Assembly: GCA_963773835.1 (NCBI GenBank)
Contig: CAVZCQ010000002.1
Location: 62,001 to 126,000 of the forward strand
Length of the DNA stretch: 64,000 nt
Reading direction: 5' to 3'
Source of the DNA: JOPF136 sp963773835
GTDB taxonomy: Bacteria; Acidobacteriota; Terriglobia; Acidiferrales; UBA7541
Shown here: one piece after another, positions 19,041-27,170 of the stretch
How positions within the stretch are numbered: the stretch's first letter is position 1
Layout: each line of letters opens with the position of its first letter
Made by a program: the position numbers and the translations under genes
Notes under the pieces: generated by a model
What the model was told of the DNA's origin: nothing
The model's input: the letters and a program-made list of their open reading frames with translations, nothing else
Databases searched by the model: none

Positions 19041-19460
19041 TTAGACTAATTCGTGGCCGCTGAAGAAGTAGCCGATCTCGAACGCCGCAGTTTCGGGAGC
19101 GTCCGAGCCGTGCGTGCAGTTGTTCTGGATGCTGGTGCCGAGGTCGCGGCGGATGGTGCCGGGCGCGGCTTTCGCGGGGTCGGTGGCGCCCATGGTGTCA
19201 CGCCATCTGGCGATGGCGTTTTCGGCTTCGAGCACCATGACCACGGACTTTCCCGAACTCATGAACGCGGTCAGCTCCGCAAAAAATGGCCGCGCACGAT
19301 GCACGGCGTAGAATCCTTCGGCTTCACCTTTGCTCATGCGCAGCGACTTGACAGCCACAATCGAGAACCCCGCCTTGTGAATGCGCGCCAAAATCTCACC
19401 GGTGAGCCCGCGGCCGACGGCGTCGGGCTTGATGATTGCGAATGTTCGTTCGATAGCCAT
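19041..19460 (-). CDS. ndk: Nucleoside diphosphate kinase
   Basis: A 139-residue NDP kinase that transfers the gamma phosphate of ATP to NDPs through a phosphohistidine. Seen: ERTFAIIKPDAVGRGLTG at the N-terminus and the active-site NCTHGSDAPETA segment with the catalytic His. Length and motifs are standard. AGGAGGTAGG lies slightly far (about 10 or more bases) from the ATG. It is on the same strand as sucCD, 36 bases downstream of sucD, so it probably belongs to one transcript. Confidence 0.97.
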   Translation of the reverse strand: MAIERTFAIIKPDAVGRGLTGEILARIHKAGFSIVAVKSLRMSKGEAEGFYAVHRARPFFAELTAFMSSGKSVVMVLEAENAIARWRDTMGATDPAKAAPGTIRRDLGTSIQNNCTHGSDAPETAAFEIGYFFSGHELV

Positions 19461-19496
19461 GAAATATGGACCTACCTCCTCATCTCCGTGCGTGAA

Positions 19497-20366
19497 TTAT
19501 TTGAGTCTTTTCGCCAGCGTTGCGCCAATCTCCGCGGGGCTCTGGACTGTGGTGATGCCCGCGGCGGACATGGCCGCGTATTTATCTTTTGCAGTTCCCT
19601 GGCCGCCGCTGATGATGGCGCCGGCATGGCCCATGCGGCGACCGGGCGGAGCGGTTTGTCCGGCGACGAAGCCTACGACTGGTTTTTTCACGTGCTGTTT
19701 GATGTAGGCAGCGGCGGTCTCCTCCGCGTTGCCACCGATTTCGCCGATCATCACGATGGCGTGCGTCTCCGGATCGGCATTGAAGAGTTGGATGGCGTCG
19801 AGGAAGGTCGTGCCGATGATAGGATCGCCGCCGATGCCGATCGCCGTGGATTGCCCCAGCCCGAGAGCGGTCAACTGGCCGACGGCTTCGTAGGTGAGCG
19901 TGCCGCTGCGGCTCACCAGGCCGATGTTGCCCTGCTTGTGGATGCGGGCGGGCATGATGCCGATTTTACATTTGCCGGGGGAGATGATGCCGGGACAGTT
20001 TGGGCCGATGAGGCGAGTGCGGCCGCCGCGAATCACGTTCCACACGCGCGTCATGTCCACTGCCGGAATGCCCTCGGTGATGCACACGACGAGGGGCATG
20101 CCGGCGTCGGCGGCTTCCAGGATCGCGTCGGCGGCAAAAGGCGGGGGAACAAAAATGAGTGAGACGTCGGCCCCGGTGGCTTTGACTGCGTCGGCCACGG
20201 TGTTGAATACGGGCCGGTCCAGATGCTGCGTGCCGCCTTTGCCGGGAGTGACGCCGCCGACGACATTCGTTCCGTATTCGATCATCTGCGAGGCGTGAAA
20301 ACTTCCTTCGCGGCCGGTGAGGCCCTGGACGAGGACGCGCGATTTTTCATTCACCAAAACGCTCAT
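19497..20366 (-). CDS. sucD: Succinyl-CoA synthetase alpha subunit (ADP-forming)
   Basis: A 289-residue alpha subunit of the TCA-cycle enzyme that converts succinyl-CoA to succinate with ATP or GTP formation. The CoA-binding Rossmann part has VQGLTGREGSFHA and GGVTPGKGG. The phosphorylated His247 sits in GRRMGHAGAIISGG. The ATG overlaps the sucC stop by 4 bases, so the subunits are probably translated in coupled fashion. Confidence 0.97.
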   Translation of the reverse strand: MSVLVNEKSRVLVQGLTGREGSFHASQMIEYGTNVVGGVTPGKGGTQHLDRPVFNTVADAVKATGADVSLIFVPPPFAADAILEAADAGMPLVVCITEGIPAVDMTRVWNVIRGGRTRLIGPNCPGIISPGKCKIGIMPARIHKQGNIGLVSRSGTLTYEAVGQLTALGLGQSTAIGIGGDPIIGTTFLDAIQLFNADPETHAIVMIGEIGGNAEETAAAYIKQHVKKPVVGFVAGQTAPPGRRMGHAGAIISGGQGTAKDKYAAMSAAGITTVQSPAEIGATLAKRLK

Positions 20367-21532
20367 CGCGCACCGCCCGCGGCGCGCACGGCTTTCTCGG
20401 CGCCATCCTTCATTCCTTCGGCCACGGCAAACCCGAGGCCGGATTTCTGAATGATTTCCTTGCCCTGCTCGACGTTGGTGCCCTCCATGCGGATGACGAC
20501 GGGAATTTTCAGTTGCAGCTCGCGCGCGGCGTCCACCACACCGGTGGCGAGGACGTCGCAGCGCAGGATGCCGCCGAAAATGTTGATGAATACGGCGCGC
20601 ACGCTCGTGTCGCTGATCAGGATCTTGAAGGCGTTCCTGATCTGCTCGGCGTTGGCGCCGCCGCCGACGTCCAGGAAGTTGGCGGGGGCGCCGCCGGAGA
20701 GCTTGATGATATCCATGGTGGCCATGGCCAGGCCGGCGCCGTTCACCATGCAGCCGACGGTGCCGTCGAGCTTGATGTAGTTCAGGCCGTACTTGGAGGC
20801 GGCGATTTCCAGCGGGTCTTCTTCGTCGAGGTCGCGCAGTTCACGGATTTCTTTGTGCCGGTAGAGAGCATTGTCGTCGAAGGTCATTTTGGCGTCGAGC
20901 GCGACGAGCTTGCCGTCGCCGGTGACGATGCAGGGATTGATTTCCACGAGCGACGCGTCGGTCTCGACGTAGGCGCGGTAGAGCGCCTGGAAAAACGGCT
21001 CGGCGAGCTTGACGCTTTCCGCGGAGAGCCCCAGGCCGAAGGCCAGCTTGCGTGCCTGGTAGCCTTGCAGCCCGAGGCCGGGATTCACGTGCTCGCGGAG
21101 GATGGCTTCCGGTTTTTCCTTCGCCACTTCCTCGATTTCCATGCCACCCGCGGCGCTGGCCATGAAGAGGGGCAGGGCCGCGGCGCGGTCGAGCAGAACG
21201 CTCAGGTAGAGTTCGCGCTTGATGTCCAGCCCTTCTTCAATGAGCAGGCGCTTGACGATGCGCCCTTCGGGCCCGGTCTGGTGCGTAACCAGCTTCATGC
21301 CGAGGATTTGGCCGGCGAGTTCGGCGACCTGATCCACCGAGCGGGCCAGCTTGACGCCGCCGCCCTTGCCGCGGCCTCCGGCGTGGATCTGCGCCTTGAC
21401 GACCATGACGGGCCTGCGCAGGCGATCGGCGACGGCGCGGGCTTCTTCCTTGGTGAATGCGACTTCGCCATGCGGCGTGGGGACGCCGTAGCGGGCGAGG
21501 ATGGCTTTAGCCTGATATTCATGAATCTTCAT
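20363..21532 (-). CDS. sucC: Succinyl-CoA synthetase beta subunit
   Basis: A 389-residue ATP-grasp subunit. It starts MKIHEYQAKAILARYGVP and has KAQIHAGGRGKGGGVK in the nucleotide site, the metal-binding ALDAKMTFDDNAL region, and the C-terminal ligase domain with FINIFGGILRCDVLA. Full length. First gene of sucC-sucD-(ndk). It is divergent from trpD, with a 90-base gap between the starts. Confidence 0.97.
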   Translation of the reverse strand: MKIHEYQAKAILARYGVPTPHGEVAFTKEEARAVADRLRRPVMVVKAQIHAGGRGKGGGVKLARSVDQVAELAGQILGMKLVTHQTGPEGRIVKRLLIEEGLDIKRELYLSVLLDRAAALPLFMASAAGGMEIEEVAKEKPEAILREHVNPGLGLQGYQARKLAFGLGLSAESVKLAEPFFQALYRAYVETDASLVEINPCIVTGDGKLVALDAKMTFDDNALYRHKEIRELRDLDEEDPLEIAASKYGLNYIKLDGTVGCMVNGAGLAMATMDIIKLSGGAPANFLDVGGGANAEQIRNAFKILISDTSVRAVFINIFGGILRCDVLATGVVDAARELQLKIPVVIRMEGTNVEQGKEIIQKSGLGFAVAEGMKDGAEKAVRAAGGAR

Positions 21533-21622
21533 GACGCTTCCCTAGATGCTAGAATTGCGGATTCCCGAAGCCGGGCCAGTCTACATGCAAACGCGCGGCA
21601 GCGGCAAGACCGCCGAACCTCT

Positions 21623-22654
21623 GTGATCCTCGACGCCCTGGAAATCGTGACGTGTGGAAGAGACCTGTCGCGCAGCGAAGCGGACGCGGCGATGGAGGAG
21701 ATCCTGTGCGGCCGGGCGACCGACGCGCAGATCGGCGGGCTGCTGGCGGCGCTTCGCGTGAAGGGGGAAACCGTCGAAGAGCTGGTGGGGCTGGCGACGG
21801 CGATGAGACGCCACGCCGCTCCCGTGTTTTCCGCGGCCCGCGCGGCTGCGCTGCCGCGGCTGGTGGACACTTGCGGGACCGGCGGCGACGGAAAGGGCAC
21901 ATTCAACATTTCCACGTGCGCCGCATTCGTGGCGGCCGGCGCGGGGGCGCGCGTGGCCAAACACGGGAACCACTCGATCAGTTCGCGGGCAGGCTCCGCG
22001 GACGTGCTGGAAGCGCTCGGCGTGCGCGTGGACACGCCGCTGGAACGCATGGGCGAGGCCGTGGAGCAGATCGGCATCGGATTTTTCTTCGCGCAGGCGG
22101 CGCACTCCGCGATGAAACACGCGATGCGGGCGCGCAAAGAGTTAAAGGTCCACACGGCGTTCAACCTACTCGGGCCGCTGACGAATCCCGCCGGAGCGCG
22201 CACGCAACTGGCGGGAGTGTTCAGCGAGCATGCGACAGATCTGGTGGCCGGAGCGCTGGCCGCGCTGGGCGCCGAGCGAGCGTTTGTGGTGCACGGAGCG
22301 GACGGGCTCGACGAGATTTCGATTTCGGGCGAAACGCGCGTGGCGGAAGTGCGAGACGGGAAAGTGAGCAGCTACCGAGTGACGCCGGAGGAGTTCGGAG
22401 TGGCGCGGGCGCGGCTCGAAGAGATTGCGGGAGGCGACGCGGCGGACAATGCGGCGATGATTCACGCAGTAGTGGCCGGGGAGCGCGGGGCGCGGCGCGA
22501 CGTGGTGGTGGTGAACGCAGCGGCCGCACTGGTGGCCGCGGGTTGCGCCGCCGACTTTCGGGAGGGCGCACGCCGCGCCGCTGAGTCGATTGATTCCGGA
22601 GCGGCCCGGAAAAAATTGGAAGAGGTGACCGCGTTCATCAACACGAAGGGATAG
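21623..22654 (+). CDS. trpD: Anthranilate phosphoribosyltransferase
   Basis: A 343-residue TrpD that joins anthranilate and PRPP in tryptophan synthesis. Motifs: CGTGGDGKGTFNIST (PRPP loop), AKHGNHSISSRAGSADVLEALG, GFFFAQAAHSAMKH and FNLLGPLTNPAGA. The frame is open far upstream, but homology starts at VILDALEIVTCGRDLS, so GTG at 21623 is taken as start. It is separated from trpE-trpG (26.4-28.7 kb) and on the opposite strand, so the trp genes are not one operon here. Confidence 0.95.
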   Translation: MILDALEIVTCGRDLSRSEADAAMEEILCGRATDAQIGGLLAALRVKGETVEELVGLATAMRRHAAPVFSAARAAALPRLVDTCGTGGDGKGTFNISTCAAFVAAGAGARVAKHGNHSISSRAGSADVLEALGVRVDTPLERMGEAVEQIGIGFFFAQAAHSAMKHAMRARKELKVHTAFNLLGPLTNPAGARTQLAGVFSEHATDLVAGALAALGAERAFVVHGADGLDEISISGETRVAEVRDGKVSSYRVTPEEFGVARARLEEIAGGDAADNAAMIHAVVAGERGARRDVVVVNAAAALVAAGCAADFREGARRAAESIDSGAARKKLEEVTAFINTKG

Positions 22655-22708
22655 AGGCAGGTGTGCGTACGCGGCAGCCGGTGGCGTGACTCGAGTTAGC
22701 GGAGCGGC

Positions 22709-22730
22709 GCACAGACAGGATTGTCTGTGC
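22709..22730. repeat. GCACAGACA..TGTCTGTGC hairpin repeat
   Basis: Perfect 9-bp stem around GGAT, in the 191-base spacer before the DinB gene. The copy at 45768-45789 differs at one base. It is followed closely by TGTTAGAAT (22740-22748), a possible extended -10 element. Confidence 0.75.
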
Positions 22731-22845
22731 TACTGGGCGTGTTAGAATCGCGTTTCCCGTTTGGCCCCCTGCGTGCGGCGCCCCAGCCGGTGCAGGTATC
22801 CCGGTAATCCATGGAAATCAATAAAAGGAAAAGGAGAACCATCGC

Positions 22846-23355
22846 ATGACACCCGAGCAAGCAAAATTTGCCGCGCAACTCTACGCACAAGGCCTGGAAA
22901 ACGAATTCACCATCACCAAGAAGGTGCTGGCTGCCATTCCCGAGGCGAAGAAGTCCTATCGCCCCGATGAGCACGCGCGCACCGCGGCCGAGCTGGCCGC
23001 TCATCTGGCCTCTGTGGACGTCTGGTTTCTGCATGGGATCGCGAAGGGCGAGTTTGCGCCCGAGGACGACAGGAAGTTCGGCAGCATCAGCGAAATCGTG
23101 AAGTATTACGAAAAGGAGTTTCCCGGTGCTCTCGCGAAGGTGAAGGCCCTGCCGGGCGAGAAACTCGCGCAGACGATTTCGTTCCTGGGCGTATTCAATC
23201 TGCCCGCGGCGGCCTACCTGGGGTTCGTCAACAACCACTCGATCCATCACCGCGGGCAGCTCGCGGCGTATCTGCGGCCGATGGGAGCAAAGGTGCCGAG
23301 CATTTACGGCGGCAGCTTCGACGAGCCGTTCGAGATGCCTGCGGCAGCGCACTGA
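22846..23355 (+). CDS. DinB family protein (putative metal-dependent hydrolase/transferase fold)
   Basis: A 169-residue four-helix protein of the DinB/YfiT superfamily. The metal-binding triad is suggested by His53 (AELAAHLASVD) and the NHSIHHRGQL segment, the usual positions. Family members include bacillithiol and mycothiol transferases and stress-induced proteins of unknown activity; the substrate cannot be told. AAAAGGAGAACC precedes the ATG at good spacing. It is monocistronic. Confidence 0.85.
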   Translation: MTPEQAKFAAQLYAQGLENEFTITKKVLAAIPEAKKSYRPDEHARTAAELAAHLASVDVWFLHGIAKGEFAPEDDRKFGSISEIVKYYEKEFPGALAKVKALPGEKLAQTISFLGVFNLPAAAYLGFVNNHSIHHRGQLAAYLRPMGAKVPSIYGGSFDEPFEMPAAAH

Positions 23356-23438
23356 TCATCGGTCGCGGCCGTAGTGAGAGACGCCCGAACCCTGAAGCGA
23401 GAGCAGAAGTCAGAAGCTTGCTGAGGGGCGGACAAACG

Positions 23439-24149
23439 TCAAACTGATTTCATTATCCGAACGAGAACACCGGTGCCCACAAGGTCCACGAGGGTGTGGG
23501 CAATGATGTTGGCCACAAGGTCGCGCCGCCAAAGGTAGAAGGCTGTGAGAATGCCTCCCAGCACCAGCGGCTGGAGGACGTCGACCCAGGCACCGGCGAA
23601 GTGGCCCAATGCAAAGAGCAAGAGAGGGATCGCAGCGGAGGCAAAGCGGCCCGCACCCAAGGCTCGCAGGCGCTCGATGGCATAGCCGCGATAAAATAAT
23701 TCCTCCACAATGCCCGCTCGGAGGACAATCACCACAAAGACCCACAGCGGGAGGCGGTCGTAGGGCGAGGCTGCTGCGCTGACCTTTGGCGTCACCATCA
23801 CGAGAAGCTCAGCGGCGCCTCCGCAAAGAAGCATAGTTATCAAACCCCATGCGATCGATCTCCACCATACCGACGTACCGAGGCCAATCGAACTGAATGG
23901 GAGCTTTTCTCCGCGATCTACCAGCACCAGCAGGAAGCCGGCGGAAGCGAAAATCACCGCTTCTCGAACAATTACGAGGGCAGGGCCAGGATCGTGGGTA
24001 ACGATGCGAAATACGCTGCGCGTGAAGAATAGACCAAAGAGAGCGATGAGGAGGCCTATCCAGGTCGCAAATCGCAAGCGTCCGGCTCGAGGGACGGAGT
24101 CGTCGGGCACAGCGTAGAATACGAAGGTGCGTGACTGGATGTTCCTCAC
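23439..24149 (-). CDS. CPBP family intramembrane metalloprotease
   Basis: A 236-residue polytopic membrane protein of the CAAX-protease/bacteriocin-processing (CPBP, Abi) family. Motif 1 is EELFYRGYAIERL, motif 2 FALGH and motif 3 DLVANIIAHTLVD, giving the expected Glu/His catalytic set. About six or seven hydrophobic segments are present. Roles in the family include prenyl-protein processing and self-immunity to peptides. The target here is unknown. The first 25 residues are not conserved-looking, so the start is uncertain. Confidence 0.82.
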   Translation of the reverse strand: MRNIQSRTFVFYAVPDDSVPRAGRLRFATWIGLLIALFGLFFTRSVFRIVTHDPGPALVIVREAVIFASAGFLLVLVDRGEKLPFSSIGLGTSVWWRSIAWGLITMLLCGGAAELLVMVTPKVSAAASPYDRLPLWVFVVIVLRAGIVEELFYRGYAIERLRALGAGRFASAAIPLLLFALGHFAGAWVDVLQPLVLGGILTAFYLWRRDLVANIIAHTLVDLVGTGVLVRIMKSV

Positions 24150-24327
24150 ATCGCTGTCCGGCGGAAGGCAATGGCGATGGCCCGCAAAGAGCTCATCCTC
24201 GAGGAGGACTTCTGCCGGCGCAAGGATTCCGGGTCAAACGCCAACTGGCCTTGGCGAATCAACGATCCAGCCCTCCAAGAATGCAGGCCAAAAAGCCGAT
24301 GATTTCTCGGAGTAGAAAATATGGCGG

Positions 24328-25083
24328 CTACTCCTGCCGGTTGAGGATGCGGACCGCGACGAGGGACGCGATGAGGGTGAAGACTGCGAAGCCGGCCGCT
24401 TCGATGGCGACGCGGTGCGGGTCGCCGAGACCGATCGTGGCGTAGCGGAGCACGTCCACCTGCCAGGTGATGGGATTGGAGAGGGCGGCGCGGGCAAACC
24501 AGCGGGGCAGCGGGTCGGTGGGATAGAACATGGAGCTGAGGAAAATCAGCACGAAGTAGAGCATGGAGGTGACAGCGTTGAACGCGTCGTTGCGCCGGAT
24601 GCGGAGAGCGAGCGCGGCATAGACGTAGAACCAGGCCGAAGGGCCCAGCACAATCATCGCCACTAGCAGCCACACGTGGCTTCCGGCCAGCGGGACGTGG
24701 AGGAAATAGCAGGCGGCGGCGAGGGTGAGGCAGGCCTGGGCGAGCGCGAGGGTGACGGTGAAGAGCATGCGGCCGAACAGGTACTGCGCGCGCGTCATAG
24801 GATAGGTGAGCATCTCGTAGAAGATGCCGTTGTCGCGGTCCATGAAGAAGGACCAGGCGGTATTGGAAGGGATGGCGAAGCTGCCCAGGCCTAGACAGCC
24901 GGCGAGGAAAAAGGCGTTGTAATCCAGTCCGCCGGTACCAAACTTCACGCCCAGCGCGGCGTCAATGCCCACGCCGAACACGAGAAGGTTGATCATCGGG
25001 TAGCAAAGGTCCCAGAAGACAAAGGTGAGATTGGTGGCGCGAATGCGCGCGTCGCGGTAGAGCACTGCGGTGATGGCGGACAT
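24328..25083 (-). CDS. ABC-2 type transporter permease
   Basis: A 251-residue integral membrane subunit with six hydrophobic helices and the conserved ABC-2 permease arrangement (SAITAVLYRDARIRATNL at the N-terminus). It lies 65 bases downstream of the ABC ATPase gene on the same strand, making a two-gene exporter of the drug/polysaccharide class. Substrate unknown. The inter-gene gap and the ATPase 3' end carry a large hairpin (25143-25194) that could set the relative expression of the two subunits. Confidence 0.88.
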   Translation of the reverse strand: MSAITAVLYRDARIRATNLTFVFWDLCYPMINLLVFGVGIDAALGVKFGTGGLDYNAFFLAGCLGLGSFAIPSNTAWSFFMDRDNGIFYEMLTYPMTRAQYLFGRMLFTVTLALAQACLTLAAACYFLHVPLAGSHVWLLVAMIVLGPSAWFYVYAALALRIRRNDAFNAVTSMLYFVLIFLSSMFYPTDPLPRWFARAALSNPITWQVDVLRYATIGLGDPHRVAIEAAGFAVFTLIASLVAVRILNRQE

Positions 25084-25142
25084 GGTGAACTCCCTTTTTG
25101 GCCTACCGATTCCGAGTCGTGTTACAGCCTGACGATAGAAGC

Positions 25143-25194
25143 CTCAGGTCAGCCGTTGGCCGGCACAGGCGGCCGGCCAACGGCGGGACCTGAG
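25143..25194. repeat. Large imperfect hairpin covering the 3' end of the ABC ATPase gene
   Basis: The outer stem CTCAGGTC (25143-25150) pairs with GACCTGAG (25187-25194). The inner 12-bp stem (25153-25164 with 25172-25183) is perfect. The structure includes the ATPase stop codon and its last 14 codons, giving the odd C-terminus AVGRPPVPANG. Probably a REP-like element inserted into the gene end, between ATPase and permease genes. Confidence 0.7.
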
Positions 25195-26174
25195 CTACAA
25201 CTCTCTTTCTGAAGGAGCTCGACAAAGACGTCTTCGAGGCTGGCGCCGCCGACTTCGACGTGCAGAACGCGGCCCTGACGCGCGAGAGCGCCGACGGCAT
25301 CGAGGACGTTGCCATCTTTGGCTTTGCAGGCGACTTCGATGGTGTTCTGGCTGGTTGCGAACCGCAGCGGGGCCAAAGCGCGCACGGCGGCATCGATGCC
25401 CTGCGGCATCTCGGCGAAGGTGATGGCGATTTCGTAAACGCCTTCGGAGAGCAGCTTCAGGGCGTGGAGATCCCCCCGGGCAACCTGGCGGCCCTGGTTG
25501 ACAATGAGGATGTCGTCGCAGAGCTCTTCCGCCTCGGTGAGGATGTGGGTGGTGAGAATGATGGTGCGGCCGGCGCGGGCCTCCTGGCGGAGCCAGTCCA
25601 TCACCTGGCGTTTGAGCAGGGCATCCATGCCGGTTGAGAATTCGTCGAGGAAAACCACGGGAGTTTTGACGAGAAAGATTTTCCCCACCTGGACACGGCG
25701 GCGCGAGCCTCCGCTGAGGTCCTGCACCTTACGTCCGGCCTCGCCGGCAATCTGGAAGCGCTCGAGGATTTCGGAGGTGCGGCGGCGGGCTTCCGCGGCG
25801 GGGACGCCGAAAAATCGGGCGTAGGTGAGCAGATTGTCGCGGACGCTGAGAAACAGCTCCGCCGCCGATTCCTGGAGGACAACAGAGATATTGCGGCGTA
25901 CATCGAGCGAACGGTCCACGACGTCGTGGCCCATCACGGAGGCGCGGCCGGAGGTGGGCCGAAGCAGCGTATTGAGGACTTTGAGCGTGGTGGTCTTGCC
26001 CGCGCCGTTGGGGCCGAGAAGGCCAAAGATGGCACCCGAAGCGACGGAGAAACTGAGGCCATCAACGGCCCTCACTTCGGGTCCGGTCTTTTCTTGAAAG
26101 ACCTTACCGGTCTTGGGACGGTAGACCTTCACAAGATTATCGACTTCAATTGCCGGGGTACGCATGGCGGCCAA
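25149..26174 (-). CDS. ABC transporter ATP-binding protein
   Basis: A 341-residue ATPase of the ABC-2 (DrrA/CcmA-like) class. Walker A is GPNGAGKTT, the signature is LSGGSRRRVQVG, Walker B is VVFLDEFSTGMD, and the switch His is in LTTHIL. After the nucleotide-binding domain comes an about 90-residue C-terminal domain typical of DrrA-type ATPases. Partner: the permease at 24328-25083. The final residues (about 325-341) come from repeat DNA. A second in-frame ATG (26165) could be the true start. Confidence 0.9.
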   Translation of the reverse strand: MAAMRTPAIEVDNLVKVYRPKTGKVFQEKTGPEVRAVDGLSFSVASGAIFGLLGPNGAGKTTTLKVLNTLLRPTSGRASVMGHDVVDRSLDVRRNISVVLQESAAELFLSVRDNLLTYARFFGVPAAEARRRTSEILERFQIAGEAGRKVQDLSGGSRRRVQVGKIFLVKTPVVFLDEFSTGMDALLKRQVMDWLRQEARAGRTIILTTHILTEAEELCDDILIVNQGRQVARGDLHALKLLSEGVYEIAITFAEMPQGIDAAVRALAPLRFATSQNTIEVACKAKDGNVLDAVGALARQGRVLHVEVGGASLEDVFVELLQKESCSSGPAVGRPPVPANG

Positions 26175-26320
26175 CCATCGCTTTCCAGCCCGCCGCAGGC
26201 GAGCAGTCCGGGGAATTGGGTGACAGTCGAGAAGTAAACGGTAGAACGACCGCCCTGGAAGGCGGCCGCCGATGGCGTGGCGGGGCTCCGCCTGATTACA
26301 GGAGGGCGGGCGCGCTGACG

Positions 26321-26479
26321 ATGCGAATGACGATTTTCATAGGACTGTTCCTGTCGCTGTCTTTTGGACTTTACGCCGGCGGTTGTGGGAAGTCAATCGC
26401 GGGGGTGGTGGCGAGAAAGGCGAGAGGCCTTCGGGCTTCTCTGAACCTTAGAGGCGGAGGAAGTTTTCGAGGAGTGTGA
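26321..26479 (+). CDS. Doubtful small lipoprotein-like reading frame
   Basis: A 52-residue frame starting MRMTIFIGLFLSLSFGLYAGGC that looks like a lipoprotein signal peptide (Cys22). GGAGGG lies 14 bases upstream. It overlaps the 3' end of trpG on the other strand, and its second half (Arg/Gly-rich) looks like repeat DNA. It may be real, a remnant, or chance. Confidence 0.2.
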   Translation: MRMTIFIGLFLSLSFGLYAGGCGKSIAGVVARKARGLRASLNLRGGGSFRGV

Positions 26480-27011
26480 CGCCGGAAGAGGTGAGGACGG
26501 ATTCGGGGTGGAACTGGACGCCTTCGACGCGATATTTGCGGTGGCGGAGGCCCATGATGACGCCGTCGTCGGTTTCGGCGGAAATGGCGAGGCAGCGGGG
26601 CAGCGAGCGGCGCTCGACGATGAGGGAGTGGTAGCGGGTGGCGGTGAACGGGCGCGGCAGGCCGCGAAAGAGCGTCTTGCCATCGTGGTGGATCTCGCTG
26701 GTCTTGCCGTGCATGAGGCGCGGCGCGCGGACCACGCGGCCTCCAAAGGCTTCGCCAATAGCCTGATGTCCGAGACAAACGCCCAGGATGGGGAGTTCCG
26801 CAGCGAAGCGGCGGATTACGTCCTCGCTGATGCCTGCTTCGCGCGGCGTGCAGGGCCCGGGGGAGATGACGATGCGCTCGGGACGGAGAGCGGCGATTTC
26901 GTCGAGAGTGATGCGGTCATTGCGGCGCACGAGGAGTTCCTGTCCCATTTGGCCGAGGAGCTGGGCCAGGTTGTAGGTGAAGGAGTCGTAGTTGTCGATG
27001 AGGAGGAGCAT
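26448..27011 (-). CDS. trpG: Anthranilate synthase component II / glutamine amidotransferase
   Basis: A 187-residue class I glutamine amidotransferase giving ammonia to TrpE (and possibly to a PabB, since TrpG/PabA can be shared). The catalytic Cys79 is in LGVCLGHQAIGEAFGG, with the His/Glu pair in GVQFHPES. The typical N-terminus LLIDNYDSFTYNL fixes the start at ATG 27011, although a TTG frame 17 codons upstream is open. It is downstream of trpE with a 159-base gap that holds a GGGGCT hairpin, so expression may be partly independent. Confidence 0.94.
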   Translation of the reverse strand: MLLLIDNYDSFTYNLAQLLGQMGQELLVRRNDRITLDEIAALRPERIVISPGPCTPREAGISEDVIRRFAAELPILGVCLGHQAIGEAFGGRVVRAPRLMHGKTSEIHHDGKTLFRGLPRPFTATRYHSLIVERRSLPRCLAISAETDDGVIMGLRHRKYRVEGVQFHPESVLTSSGVTLLENFLRL

Positions 27012-27071
27012 TGGCCGGCGGCTCAGAGCTATCTCATCATACTGCACCAAAAAGAAAGGCAATTGGCTTCA

Positions 27072-27085
27072 GGGGCTAAAGCCCC
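27072..27085. repeat. Small GGGGCT..AGCCCC hairpin between trpE and trpG
   Basis: GGGGCT (27072-27077), AA, AGCCCC (27080-27085), within the 159-base trpE-trpG gap. It has no U-run on either strand, so termination is unlikely. Probably a dispersed repeat or an mRNA processing or stability element. Confidence 0.4.
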
Positions 27086-27170
27086 GTAACTTCGGCTGAC
27101 CCTATGGCGGGGTTCCCTCGAATTCTCTCGGGACAGGTAAAACCCCGCCCTTCCATTTGACAGCCTTCTG

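Noticed and set aside
20513..21622. Upstream 370 codons of the frame containing trpD.
   Set aside because: Antisense to sucC. TrpD homology begins only at the GTG at 21623, giving the normal family length.
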